Positions 8,750 through 18,100 of a stretch of DNA of 64,000 nucleotides are shown here, one piece after another. The notes below the pieces were generated by a model that worked only from the letters and a program-made list of their open reading frames with translations, searched no databases and was not told the origin of the DNA. This stretch comes from Gemella sp. zg-570 (GTDB lineage: Bacteria; Bacillota; Bacilli; Staphylococcales; Gemellaceae): assembly GCF_018866345.1 (NCBI RefSeq), contig NZ_CP076443.1:643501-707500 (forward strand). Direction: 5' to 3'. Positions within the stretch are counted from its first letter, which is position 1, and every line of letters begins with the position of its first letter. The translations under genes were made by a program, and so were the position numbers.

Positions 8750-10453
8750 ATGTTATTACAATTAAATATAAAACAATTCGGAATTATTGAAGAGGTTAGT
8801 ATTGATTTTAATAATGGTTTTACAGTATTAACTGGTGAAACTGGTGCAGGGAAATCTATGATTTTATCTGCCATATCGCAATTATCAGGGCAAAGAACCT
8901 CAATTAATTATATAAGACATGGTGAAGAAAAGTCTACTATTGAAGGAGTTTTTGATTTTCCTGAAAATGAGGAATTAAATGATATTTTTTCTTCTTTGGA
9001 TATTGAACTTGATGATTTGATTATAATAAAAAGGGATATATTTTCTAATGGGAAAAGTATTTGTCGGATAAACAATACGGTAGTTAATTTATCTACTTTG
9101 AAAAAAATATCTTCTTTTTTAATAGATATTCATGAACAGCACGACAATCAAACTTTGTTATTAGAAAAAAAACATTTATTTTTAATAGATTCTTATGGTA
9201 AAAAAATTTTAAGTCCCTTTATAGAAAATTATAAAAATAATTATTTTGAATATAGGAAACTGTACAAAAAAATAGAAGAATTGGAAGAAGATAGTAGTGA
9301 AATATCCAAAAAAATAGATTTTACTAAATACCAAATTAATGAAATAGAAGCAATAAATTTGCAGAAAAATGAAGTAGAAAATCTTAAATCAGAGATAGAC
9401 TACTTATCTAATTATGAAAAAATAAATTCATTAATTTTAGGAATAAATCAAAATTTGAATACTGAAGGCGGAGTTCTTGAAAAAACATATAATATCAAAA
9501 CTTTATTAGAGAAATTGTCAAGGCATAATGGAGATTTCTCTTCTAAATATCAAGAAATAAATGATTTTTACTACATTTTAGAAGACCTTAAGTATGATTT
9601 ATCAAGGTTTAATGATAATTTAGATTATGACGAGGCAAGACTAAATGAAATGGGAAATCGTCTTTTAACCATAAAATCACTTGAAAAGAAATATATGAAA
9701 AATGCAGATGAACTTTTGCTATATAAAGATGAATTAAAAAACGAATTATTTTACTTAGAAAATTATAGTTCTAATTTAGATGAATTAAAATTAAAATTAC
9801 ATACTTTAGAGAAAAATCTTTTAGATAGTGCCAAGTTACTATCAGATAATAGAAAAAAAATTGCTGAAATATTAGAAAAGAAAATCCAATCAGAACTTAA
9901 ATTTTTATGTATGGAAAAAAGTACTATTAAAATAGATTTTAAATATAAAGATTTTTCTGCAGATGGGATAGATGATTTGAAAATTTTAATCAGCGCTAAC
10001 TTAGGAGAACCTTTGAAATCACTATCTAAAGTTGCTTCTGGAGGAGAACTTTCAAGAATTATGCTGGCATTAAAAATTATTTTTTCTGATAATATTAAAG
10101 GACTATCAATAATATTTGATGAAATTGATACCGGCGTTAGCGGTAAGGTTTCGCAAAGAATGGCAGAAAAAATTTATCAATTATCTCAAAAAAATCAAAT
10201 TTTATCTATATCACACTTACCTCAAACTACGGCTTTATCTGATTATAACTTATATATAGAGAAATCTATAATTGATAATCGTACGATTTCTAAGGTTAAA
10301 TATTTAGATGAGGAAGAAAAGGTTAATGAAATATCTAGAATGATTTCAGGTAACAATACAACGAAATTATCTAAAGAACATGCAATAGAGATGATTAAGA
10401 TTTCAGAAAAAATAAAAAAAGAAATTGCAGGTAGTGTGGCAAATGATATCTAA
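8750..10453 (+). CDS. recN: DNA repair protein RecN
   Basis: SMC-like ATPase of double-strand break repair. The 567 residues contain Walker A GETGAGKS at 29-36, a long central coiled coil (about 150-380), the signature ASGGELSRIMLALK and Walker B IIFDEIDTGVSG, followed by the SHLPQTTALSD switch. AAGGAG precedes the ATG. It overlaps rsgA by 11 bases, an unusual link; in Bacillus these belong to different operons. Confidence 0.97.
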   Translation: MLLQLNIKQFGIIEEVSIDFNNGFTVLTGETGAGKSMILSAISQLSGQRTSINYIRHGEEKSTIEGVFDFPENEELNDIFSSLDIELDDLIIIKRDIFSNGKSICRINNTVVNLSTLKKISSFLIDIHEQHDNQTLLLEKKHLFLIDSYGKKILSPFIENYKNNYFEYRKLYKKIEELEEDSSEISKKIDFTKYQINEIEAINLQKNEVENLKSEIDYLSNYEKINSLILGINQNLNTEGGVLEKTYNIKTLLEKLSRHNGDFSSKYQEINDFYYILEDLKYDLSRFNDNLDYDEARLNEMGNRLLTIKSLEKKYMKNADELLLYKDELKNELFYLENYSSNLDELKLKLHTLEKNLLDSAKLLSDNRKKIAEILEKKIQSELKFLCMEKSTIKIDFKYKDFSADGIDDLKILISANLGEPLKSLSKVASGGELSRIMLALKIIFSDNIKGLSIIFDEIDTGVSGKVSQRMAEKIYQLSQKNQILSISHLPQTTALSDYNLYIEKSIIDNRTISKVKYLDEEEKVNEISRMISGNNTTKLSKEHAIEMIKISEKIKKEIAGSVANDI

Positions 10454-11312
10454 AGAGGGAAAAATAATCAAAGCTATGAGTGGGTTTTATTATGTTTTGT
10501 CTGATGATGAAATAATTACTTGTAGAGCAAGAGGAAATTTTAGAAATAAGGATATAGAACCCTTGGTAGGAGATTATGTAACAATAAAAATAGAAGAAGA
10601 TTCTCTTGGATATATTATAGATATAAAAGATAGAAAAAATGAGCTGCTTAGACCTAAAGTATCTAATATAGATTATGGAATTATAACCGTATCAGTTAAA
10701 GAACCTGATTTTTCAAGCAAATTACTTGATAAGATGATTATTTTAAATGAATATAGTAATATTAAAACAATTATAATTTTCACGAAATTAGATAAGTTAA
10801 ATGAAATTGAATTTAAGAATTTTACTAACATAATAAATTATTATAAAAAAATAGGTTATATCATTTTTTCTAATAAAGATGAGGATATAAGAGATTTAAA
10901 AAATAAAATAAAAGATAAATTTGTATCTATTTCAGGGCAATCTGGTTCTGGCAAATCAACTTTTATTAATAAATTATCCAATAATAAACTTGAACTTAAA
11001 ACTTCAGAAATATCTAAACATCTAGGTAGGGGAAAACACACTACTAGACATATAGAATTTCATAAAATAGATAATTTTTATATTGCAGACACCCCAGGTT
11101 TTTCTTCTTTAGATATAAACTTTATTGAAAAAGAAGAATTAAAATATTTATTTTCAGATTTTTATAATATAGAATGTAAATTTAAAACTTGTAACCATAT
11201 TGACGAACCTAATTGCAATATAAAAAATAATTTAGAAGATGATTATTTTAAAGAAAGATACAATAATTATAAGATGTTTTTTGAAGAAATTAAAGAAATA
11301 AAAAGGAGATAA
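10443..11312 (+). CDS. rsgA: Ribosome small subunit-dependent GTPase RsgA
   Basis: Circularly permuted GTPase in late 30S maturation. The 289 residues show an OB domain (1-65), TKLDK G4-like motif, the P-loop SGQSGSGKSTF, DTPGFSS, and a C-terminal zinc site built from CKFKTCNHIDEPNC. An in-frame ATG at 10425 exists, but the ATG at 10443 gives the usual N-terminus (ISKEGKIIKAMSGFYYV). The order rsgA-rpe-thiN is the same as in Bacillus. Confidence 0.96.
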   Translation: MISKEGKIIKAMSGFYYVLSDDEIITCRARGNFRNKDIEPLVGDYVTIKIEEDSLGYIIDIKDRKNELLRPKVSNIDYGIITVSVKEPDFSSKLLDKMIILNEYSNIKTIIIFTKLDKLNEIEFKNFTNIINYYKKIGYIIFSNKDEDIRDLKNKIKDKFVSISGQSGSGKSTFINKLSNNKLELKTSEISKHLGRGKHTTRHIEFHKIDNFYIADTPGFSSLDINFIEKEELKYLFSDFYNIECKFKTCNHIDEPNCNIKNNLEDDYFKERYNNYKMFFEEIKEIKRR

Positions 11313-11314
11313 TA

Positions 11315-11959
11315 ATGAAAAAAATATTACCATCACTACTAGCGGCTGATTTTTCAAATTTAGAAAAAGATATTAGGGAAATGGAAGATATTGGAATAGA
11401 TATGTTTCATTTAGATGTTATGGATGGGCATTTTGTTCCTAATATTTCATTTGGTTTTCCAGTTATAGAATCAATCAGAAAAACTACAAATAAAACTTTA
11501 GATGTACATTTAATGGTTGCCAACCCCGATATATATTTAGAAGAATTTTGTAATATAGGTTCTGATATGGTTTCTTTTCATATAGAAGCAACAAATCATG
11601 CAGATAGACTAATCGATGTTATAAAAAATAAAGGAAAAAAAGCAGGAATAGTATTAAACCCTCAAACACCTATATCAACTATTAAACATATTCTTCACAA
11701 AGTAGATTATGTCTTGTTAATGACTGTTAATCCAGGTTTTGGTGGACAAAAATTTATTGAAGGAATGCTAGAAAAAATCGAAGAATTGGATAAGATAAGA
11801 AAAGACAAGAAATATAATTTTTTAATACAAGTCGATGGGGGAATAAATATAGTAACCTCTAAATTGTGTCGAGATAGGGGGGCAGATTTAATAGTATGTG
11901 GTTCATTTTTATTTAATTCTAGCAATAAAGAAGAAACACTGAGCCAATTATTAAAATAA
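11315..11959 (+). CDS. rpe: Ribulose-phosphate 3-epimerase
   Basis: Interconverts ribulose-5-P and xylulose-5-P in the pentose phosphate pathway. The 214-residue TIM barrel shows PSLLAADFSNL, HLDVMDGHFVPN with the metal/acid residues, MTVNPGFGGQ and QVDGGI. AAAAGGAG lies just before the ATG and the gene starts two bases after rsgA, so the two are co-transcribed. Confidence 0.97.
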   Translation: MKKILPSLLAADFSNLEKDIREMEDIGIDMFHLDVMDGHFVPNISFGFPVIESIRKTTNKTLDVHLMVANPDIYLEEFCNIGSDMVSFHIEATNHADRLIDVIKNKGKKAGIVLNPQTPISTIKHILHKVDYVLLMTVNPGFGGQKFIEGMLEKIEELDKIRKDKKYNFLIQVDGGINIVTSKLCRDRGADLIVCGSFLFNSSNKEETLSQLLK

Positions 11960-11963
11960 TATT

Positions 11964-12602
11964 ATGAATATGAATGAAATATTAGAAATAAATGTCATGC
12001 TAGGTGGATTAAAACCTACTTTTTTACATAAAAAAAATATTTGGGTAGGAGTAGATTCAGGTGCTGAATTTTTAATAGATAATAATATACAACCAATTTT
12101 AATCTGTGGAGATTTAGATTCTTTTGATTATGCTACCTATAAAAAAATATTAAAAAATACTAGAATTATAAAAAAAGAAAATCAAGATTTAACAGATGCA
12201 GAGTTTTCCTTGGATGTTATAATAAAAAATTTTTCTAATGTAAAAAAAATAAATATTTTCGGGGCAACAGGCAAGAGATTAGACCATTTTTTTGGTAATA
12301 TCTTATTGCTTAACAACTTAAAATACGAACATTTAGAAATTACACTTTATGATAATAATAATATTATTTTTGTTTCAAAATTAGGTGTTAATAAATTAAC
12401 AAACAATAAAGAGTACAAGTATATATCTTTTGTACCTATTTTTGAAAATACTGTAATAAGTATACATAATGCAAAATATAGCGTTGAAAATTTTAAACTG
12501 ACATTAGATAGGGCAAATGCTACAAGTAATGAATTTTTTGAAGATAGTAATATAATTTTAAATACAAATAAAAAATGTTTAATAATATATTCAAAGGATT
12601 AA
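11964..12602 (+). CDS. thiN: Thiamine pyrophosphokinase
   Basis: Transfers pyrophosphate from ATP to thiamine to make TPP. The 212 residues contain the family landmarks GVDSGAEFLIDN, CGDLDSF, ENQDLTDAEFSLD and FGATGKRLDHFFGNI, ending with the beta-sandwich domain. No strong ribosome site precedes the ATG; translational coupling to rpe four bases upstream is likely. An internal ATG two codons later is an alternative. No TPP riboswitch is seen upstream. Confidence 0.93.
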   Translation: MNMNEILEINVMLGGLKPTFLHKKNIWVGVDSGAEFLIDNNIQPILICGDLDSFDYATYKKILKNTRIIKKENQDLTDAEFSLDVIIKNFSNVKKINIFGATGKRLDHFFGNILLLNNLKYEHLEITLYDNNNIIFVSKLGVNKLTNNKEYKYISFVPIFENTVISIHNAKYSVENFKLTLDRANATSNEFFEDSNIILNTNKKCLIIYSKD

Positions 12603-12622
12603 TTTAGGGAGATGATAAAGTT

Positions 12623-13468
12623 ATGAGTATTTTTTACTTAATATTATGGTCTATACTAGCAGGATTTATAGGTTCTTTAGTGGGACTTGGGGGAGGATTA
12701 ATAGTAACTCCTGTACTCACAATATTTTTTGGAGTAGATATAAAATATGCAATAGGAGCTAGCATTATTGCCGTAATTGCAACAAGCAGTGGTTCTGCAA
12801 TAGCCTTTGTTAAAGACGGAATTTCTAATATAAAAATAGGATTGTTTTTAGAAATTTTTACAACTGTTGGAGGAATAATAGGAGCATTACTTTCTGGTAT
12901 CTTTTCTTCAAAATTATTATATATTTTCTTTTCTATAATTTTATTAAATTCATTTTATGGAATGTTAAAAAAATCAGGAATAATAAAAAAATTCAAGGTG
13001 AAAAATGAATTTGTAGAAAACGATAAATACTCAAAAAAATTTGAATTTTCATCCTCATATTATGACAAGGCAGAAAAAAAAGAAGTTTCTTATAATGTTA
13101 CAAATGTTGAAAAAGGTTCTTTAGTGATGTTTGGAGCAGGTATGGCTAGTGGGTTACTAGGTATAGGAAGTGGAGCTTTCAAAGTAATAGCATTAGATGA
13201 TTATATGAAATTACCTTTAAAAGTCAGTACAGCAACAAGTAATTTTATGATGGGAGTAACAGCTTGTGCTAGCGCCCTTATATATTTTTTCAATGGAACT
13301 ATAAATCCATTTATAGCTGCTCCTGTCGCAATAGGTACTTTAATAGGGTCTAGGTTCGGAGCTAAAGTTATGCAAAAAATCAATGCCAAATATATAAGAT
13401 TAATTTTTTTACCGATACTATTATTTACTATTATTAATATGTTTTTGAAAGGTTTAGGGCTACTATAA
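12623..13468 (+). CDS. TauE/SafE family anion transporter
   Basis: A 281-residue integral membrane protein with seven to eight hydrophobic helices in two repeats, each with the GLGGG / GIGSG type loop (SLVGLGGGLIVTP near 20; GLLGIGSGAFKV near 185). The family exports or imports sulfite, sulfonates or other small organic anions; the substrate cannot be told here. An extended hydrophilic loop lies at about 120-165. AGGGAGATG precedes the ATG. The partner DUF1634 gene begins on the base after the stop. Confidence 0.88.
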   Translation: MSIFYLILWSILAGFIGSLVGLGGGLIVTPVLTIFFGVDIKYAIGASIIAVIATSSGSAIAFVKDGISNIKIGLFLEIFTTVGGIIGALLSGIFSSKLLYIFFSIILLNSFYGMLKKSGIIKKFKVKNEFVENDKYSKKFEFSSSYYDKAEKKEVSYNVTNVEKGSLVMFGAGMASGLLGIGSGAFKVIALDDYMKLPLKVSTATSNFMMGVTACASALIYFFNGTINPFIAAPVAIGTLIGSRFGAKVMQKINAKYIRLIFLPILLFTIINMFLKGLGLL

Positions 13469-13810
13469 ATGAATTATGTTAATAAAAAAATTTCAAATAT
13501 TTTGCTTTCTGGAGTTTTAGCTAGTTCTTTTTTTATTGTTATTGGAATACTATTGTCTATAAAAGAAAATAAAGATTTTTTTCACTATGAAAAATTTAAT
13601 TACTATTCATTAATTGATAATTTAATAAATTTTAAAGCAGAATTTTTCTTATTAATAGGACTTTTTATACTGATATTAACTCCGATAATAAGAGTCTTAG
13701 GTATGATGTTTCAATTTTATATTGAAAAAAATTCTGTATATGTAAAAATTTCATTAATTGTACTCTTTATTTTATTTTTAAGTTTATTTTTGGGTGTAAG
13801 CCACAATTAA
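13469..13810 (+). CDS. DUF1634 membrane protein, partner of TauE
   Basis: A 113-residue protein with three predicted transmembrane helices (about 10-30, 50-75 and 88-110) and the PIIRVLGMMFQF motif typical of DUF1634. Genes for this family are commonly placed right after TauE/SafE transporters, as here where stop and start are adjacent. The function is unknown; a subunit or chaperone of the transporter is a reasonable guess from gene order only. Confidence 0.85.
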   Translation: MNYVNKKISNILLSGVLASSFFIVIGILLSIKENKDFFHYEKFNYYSLIDNLINFKAEFFLLIGLFILILTPIIRVLGMMFQFYIEKNSVYVKISLIVLFILFLSLFLGVSHN

Positions 13811-13971
13811 AATTAATATAATTGTCTAAATTGTGAACTTTTATTGTTTTTTTTGAAAAATCTTCTTTGAAATATATATAAAATTCTTTTTAATACAAAG
13901 ATAATATAATAAAATTAAAGTATAATAAAATTTACTTATTATTATAATTAATATTTTAAGGAGGTATAAAA

Positions 13972-15351
13972 GTGGACTTATTATTTCTTTCGAGATTACA
14001 GTTTGCGGCAACAACCGTATTTCACTTTTTCTTTGTACCTATAACTATAGGGATGGTTTTCTTAATAGCAATCTTTGAAACCATGTATGTTAAAAGTGGT
14101 GATGAACACTATAAAAGAATAACTAAGTTTTTTGGACATTTATTCTTGATAAACTTTGCCGTAGGTGTTGTAACGGGTATACTACAAGAATTTCAATTTG
14201 GAATGAACTGGTCTGAGTATTCTTCATTTGTAGGTGATGTTTTCGGACCATCATTAGCTATAGAAGCTTTATTGGCCTTCTATTTGGAATCAACTTTTAT
14301 AGGTATTTGGATTTTTTCATGGGAAAAAATCAATAAAAAATTACACGCTATGTGTATATGGTTAGTGTCAATCGGTACTATCTTATCAGCATTTTGGATT
14401 TTATCTGCGAACTCATTTATGCAAAGACCAGTAGGATTTAAAATAGTTGAAAATGATATTATTGGTAAAAAAGCAGAGATGGTGGATTTTCTTTCAATAA
14501 TTACTAATAGATATTTGTGGAATCAATTTCCACATGTAATGTTTACATCATTAACAGTAGGGGCTTTTGTAATATCAGGTATAGCAGCATGGAAAATGGC
14601 TAAAGGACATGAAGTTACACTATTTAGAAAAGCATTCAAAGTTTCTATAATTGCTGCCTTAATAGGTTCTTTAGGTTTAGGAGTTACAGGACATTCACAA
14701 ATGCAATATCTTGTTCGTGAATATCCTATGAAAGTTGCCGCAGCGGAAGCACTTTATGAAAATTCTGCTGATCCAGCACCTTTTACAGTATTAGCTTTAA
14801 TTAATGAAAAACAACAAGAATCAAAACCTTTAATTGAAATTCCAGGTTTACTTAGTTTCTTATCATTTGATAAATTCGAAGGTTCTTTAAAAGGTATGAA
14901 AGAACTTCAAAAAGAATTGGATCAAAAATATTATCCAGTTGTTGGAGAACATTTGAATTATATACCAGATGTAACGACAATATTTTATTCATTTAGAGTA
15001 ATGTCAGGTTCTGTTTCGATTCTTTTAGCTGTATCTTTATTCGGAACTATAGCTTCTTTAAGAAAAACAGAACTTAAAAGAAAGTGGTTTTTAAAAAGTG
15101 TTCCTTGGATGATTTTAATAGCTGAAGTAGCAACTGCGGCTGGTTGGATTTATGCCGAGATGGGACGTCAGCCTTTTATAATTTTTGGTATTCTGCCAAC
15201 AAGTAAAGGAGTTTCCCCTATTGCAGCAGAATCGGTACTATTTTCATTAATAGTATTTTGTGGATTATATACTGTTTTAGGTATTGCACAATTTGTATTA
15301 TTTAGATATATGATGAAGAAAAAAGAAGCAACAATAAAGGAGGTAATCTAA
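13972..15351 (+). CDS. cydA: Cytochrome bd ubiquinol/menaquinol oxidase subunit I
   Basis: Quinol-oxidising, haem-binding subunit of the high-affinity terminal oxidase. The 459 residues have about nine membrane helices, the N-terminal RLQFAATTVFHFFFVP with a haem ligand candidate H18, FMQRPVGF, GHSQMQYL and a late GRQPFIIFGILPT. The length indicates a short Q-loop type. The start is GTG with AAGGAGGT upstream. The 160-base upstream gap is AT-rich with several TATAAT-like boxes and one Rex-like half site (TTGTGAAC near 13833), too weak to claim. First gene of cydABDC. Confidence 0.97.
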   Translation: MDLLFLSRLQFAATTVFHFFFVPITIGMVFLIAIFETMYVKSGDEHYKRITKFFGHLFLINFAVGVVTGILQEFQFGMNWSEYSSFVGDVFGPSLAIEALLAFYLESTFIGIWIFSWEKINKKLHAMCIWLVSIGTILSAFWILSANSFMQRPVGFKIVENDIIGKKAEMVDFLSIITNRYLWNQFPHVMFTSLTVGAFVISGIAAWKMAKGHEVTLFRKAFKVSIIAALIGSLGLGVTGHSQMQYLVREYPMKVAAAEALYENSADPAPFTVLALINEKQQESKPLIEIPGLLSFLSFDKFEGSLKGMKELQKELDQKYYPVVGEHLNYIPDVTTIFYSFRVMSGSVSILLAVSLFGTIASLRKTELKRKWFLKSVPWMILIAEVATAAGWIYAEMGRQPFIIFGILPTSKGVSPIAAESVLFSLIVFCGLYTVLGIAQFVLFRYMMKKKEATIKEVI

Positions 15352-15352
15352 A

Positions 15353-16381
15353 ATGGATTTAGCGGTTGTATTACCTAATATTTGGTTTCTTTTAATAACT
15401 ATTTTATTTACAGGATTTTTTATTTTAGAAGGTTATGACTTCGGAGTAGGTGTACTATCTCAAGCATTAGGTCGTAATGATTTAGAAAAAAGATTATACT
15501 TTAATACAATAGGACCTTTTTGGGATGCTAACGAGGTTTGGTTGTTGACAGGTGGAGGTGCTATGTTTGCTGCTTTCCCCATATGGTATGGAAAATTATT
15601 TAGTGGTTATTACATAGCTTTTGTTTTAATGCTTGTTGCACTTATCTTGCGAGGCGTATCATTTGAATTTAGAGGAAAATTAGGCGATAATAGATTATGG
15701 ATTAGATTTTGTGATTTTTCTATGCTTATTGGTAGTGCATTGCCACCGATTCTTTGGGGGGTAGCAGTTGCTAATTTCATGACTGGAGCTAGATTAAGTG
15801 AAAATAAAGCCTTATTAGACGGCTTTTTAGGATTGTTATCACCATTTACAATATTGGGTGGTTTAATGATGTTTTTACTTATGTTAGTTCATGGTTCTCA
15901 ATTCCTTGTTTTAAAAACAGAGGGAGGTTTGAGAAAATCAGCACAAAAAATCTCAACTTTACTATTCCCTATATCTGCTGTGGTTACTTTGGTATTCGCT
16001 GGCTGGGCATTTATTAAGACAGATATATTTACTAATAACTATTATGTTGGTGCTGTTTTAGCAGTAATTGCAGTAGTATTTTATGTAGCATCATTTTTCC
16101 TTAACAGAAGTAATAAAGACTTACTAGCATTTTTATCTACTTCAGGCACTTTAGGTTTTTTAACTTTAAGTGTTTTCGCAGGAATGTTCCCAAGAGCTAT
16201 TATAAATAGTGAAGATGTTACAAAATCATTATTTATATATGACGCTGCAAGTGGAATTTACACTTTAAAACTTATGACTTATGTGGCATGTTTTATGTTA
16301 CCTTTTGTCCTAGGTTATCAAGTGTGGTCGTACATTATTTTCAGAAAACGACTTAGAAAAGAAGATGAATTGGAGTATTAA
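15353..16381 (+). CDS. cydB: Cytochrome bd oxidase subunit II
   Basis: The 342-residue partner of CydA with about eight membrane helices. Landmarks are FFILEGYDFGVGVLSQ near the N-terminus, TIGPFWDANEVWLLTGGGAMFAAFP and LRGVSFEFRGK. AAGGAGGTAATC sits at the end of cydA, and the genes are separated by one base. It completes the two-subunit oxidase that takes electrons from the quinol pool, probably filled by the NDH-2 at 23.3 kb. Confidence 0.97.
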   Translation: MDLAVVLPNIWFLLITILFTGFFILEGYDFGVGVLSQALGRNDLEKRLYFNTIGPFWDANEVWLLTGGGAMFAAFPIWYGKLFSGYYIAFVLMLVALILRGVSFEFRGKLGDNRLWIRFCDFSMLIGSALPPILWGVAVANFMTGARLSENKALLDGFLGLLSPFTILGGLMMFLLMLVHGSQFLVLKTEGGLRKSAQKISTLLFPISAVVTLVFAGWAFIKTDIFTNNYYVGAVLAVIAVVFYVASFFLNRSNKDLLAFLSTSGTLGFLTLSVFAGMFPRAIINSEDVTKSLFIYDAASGIYTLKLMTYVACFMLPFVLGYQVWSYIIFRKRLRKEDELEY

Positions 16382-16384
16382 TTA

Positions 16385-18100
16385 ATGAAAGAAGCAAGGA
16401 AGAAAAAAATAAAACTTCCTGTAAAGAAAAACTTGAACATTTTATTAATATTACTATCTATTTTAGAAGCAGTTTGTATAATTATGCAAACTGCTTTTTT
16501 AGCTAAAGTAATTGTTAGTCTATTTTATGGAGATTATAATATTTTTAAAAATTCAATATTTTTCTTTTTAGGATATTTATTTAAAACTATATTTTTACAT
16601 TTGCAACAGTATGTAACAGAATTAGAATCGGTAAAATTAGAAAAAAAATTGCGTAGGGAATTAATAGATGTTTATCTTGTTAATGGTACTGATTTTTCTA
16701 GTAAACAAGGGACAGGTAAGTTAGTAACTTTATTGATAGAAGGTATAGGTCAAGTGAAAAATTTCTTTGAACTTAATGTTTCAAAAAAAATGCGTAGTGT
16801 AATTATTCCAGTTTTCACATCATTTTTTATTTTTTATACAGATAAGGTTTCTGCTATTATGATATTTTCTTTTATTCCAGTTATTGTTATTTTTATGATT
16901 TTATTAGGTGTTACTGCAAAAGAAATGGCAGACCGCCAATATAAAAAATATCGTATGCTTTCTAACAATTTTATTGATACTATAAGAGGTATAGAATCTT
17001 TAAAATTTTTAGGTATTTCTAAAAAATACCTACCAATCATGGAAAATAAAAATAGAGAATATCGTAGAAGCACTATGAATACTTTAAAATATGCTTTTTT
17101 AAATAGTTTTGCATTAGATATTTTAACTACTTTAGCAATAGCATTTTTAGCTGTGAGATTAGGAATATTATTATTGGACGGAGAAACTTATCTATTGCCA
17201 TCTTTAACGGTTTTACTAATAGCACCAGAATTTTTCTTGCCTATGAAGCAAGCAGCAACTGATTATCATGCTAGTTTAAATGGTCAGATTGCCTATGAAG
17301 AAATATGTAGAATTATAAACAGTAAAAAACAATTGGAAAAAGAATATGTAAAAATAGATAAATTTAATAAAATAGAATTTAAAAATGTGGATTTAATAAA
17401 AGAAGAAAATAAAATTTTAAGTAATTTGAATTTTACTGTTAAGTCTGGGGATAAATTATGTTTAATAGGGCATAGTGGTTCTGGAAAGTCCTCTTTAATT
17501 TCAATATTATCGGGCTTATCTAGTTTTAATAGTGGAAATATCTTATTAAATGATAAAGATATTGATTTGAAAAATTCTAATTGGTTAAATAAAATTTCTT
17601 ATATCCCTCAGTTCCCTTATATTTTTCCAGACACTATAAAAAATAATATATTATTCTATACTAAAGAAAAAATTAGCGAAAATAAATTGTTAGAAATTTG
17701 TAATATAGTTGGTCTTCAAGAATTTATAGAAAATTTAGAAGACGGATTGGAAACTTATATAGGTGAGGGTGGTCTTGAGCTGAGTGGTGGTCAATCACAA
17801 CGTATAGCTATTGCAAGAGCATTAATAAGTAATAGAGAAGTGGTAGTATTAGACGAACCTACTAGCCATTTAGATATTGAAACTGAATTTGAAATAAAAG
17901 AAAAGTTATTAGAATTATTTAAAGGAAGAACAGTTATTATTGCTACTCATAGATTGCACTGGTTAAATAATATGGACTATGCTTTACATATTGACAAAGG
18001 AAATATCAAAAAAATTATAAATCTTAATGATTATAAAAATTCTAGTTATTATAAAGAATTAAAACTATCTCTAACAGGAGGTTTTTATGAAAGTAAATAA
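16385..18100 (+). CDS. cydD: Thiol reductant ABC exporter, CydD-type subunit
   Basis: A half-transporter needed to assemble cytochrome bd; CydDC exports cysteine/glutathione. The 571 residues hold six membrane helices (about 15-290), Walker A GHSGSGKSS, a Q-loop, signature LSGGQSQRIAIARAL, Walker B VVVLDEPTSHLD and the switch THR. The N-terminus (ILEAVCIIMQTAFLAKVI) looks more like CydD than CydC, although Firmicute annotations often swap the names. It follows cydB after three bases and overlaps the next subunit by 14. Confidence 0.92.
   Translation: MKEARKKKIKLPVKKNLNILLILLSILEAVCIIMQTAFLAKVIVSLFYGDYNIFKNSIFFFLGYLFKTIFLHLQQYVTELESVKLEKKLRRELIDVYLVNGTDFSSKQGTGKLVTLLIEGIGQVKNFFELNVSKKMRSVIIPVFTSFFIFYTDKVSAIMIFSFIPVIVIFMILLGVTAKEMADRQYKKYRMLSNNFIDTIRGIESLKFLGISKKYLPIMENKNREYRRSTMNTLKYAFLNSFALDILTTLAIAFLAVRLGILLLDGETYLLPSLTVLLIAPEFFLPMKQAATDYHASLNGQIAYEEICRIINSKKQLEKEYVKIDKFNKIEFKNVDLIKEENKILSNLNFTVKSGDKLCLIGHSGSGKSSLISILSGLSSFNSGNILLNDKDIDLKNSNWLNKISYIPQFPYIFPDTIKNNILFYTKEKISENKLLEICNIVGLQEFIENLEDGLETYIGEGGLELSGGQSQRIAIARALISNREVVVLDEPTSHLDIETEFEIKEKLLELFKGRTVIIATHRLHWLNNMDYALHIDKGNIKKIINLNDYKNSSYYKELKLSLTGGFYESK

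Noticed and set aside
11960-11963. TPP riboswitch for thiN
   Set aside because: thiN follows rpe by four bases, leaving no room for a riboswitch, and none is seen upstream of rsgA.
13811-13971. Rex operator before cydA
   Set aside because: Only a TTGTGAAC half site is visible near 13833; the second half does not match, so redox control cannot be claimed from sequence.
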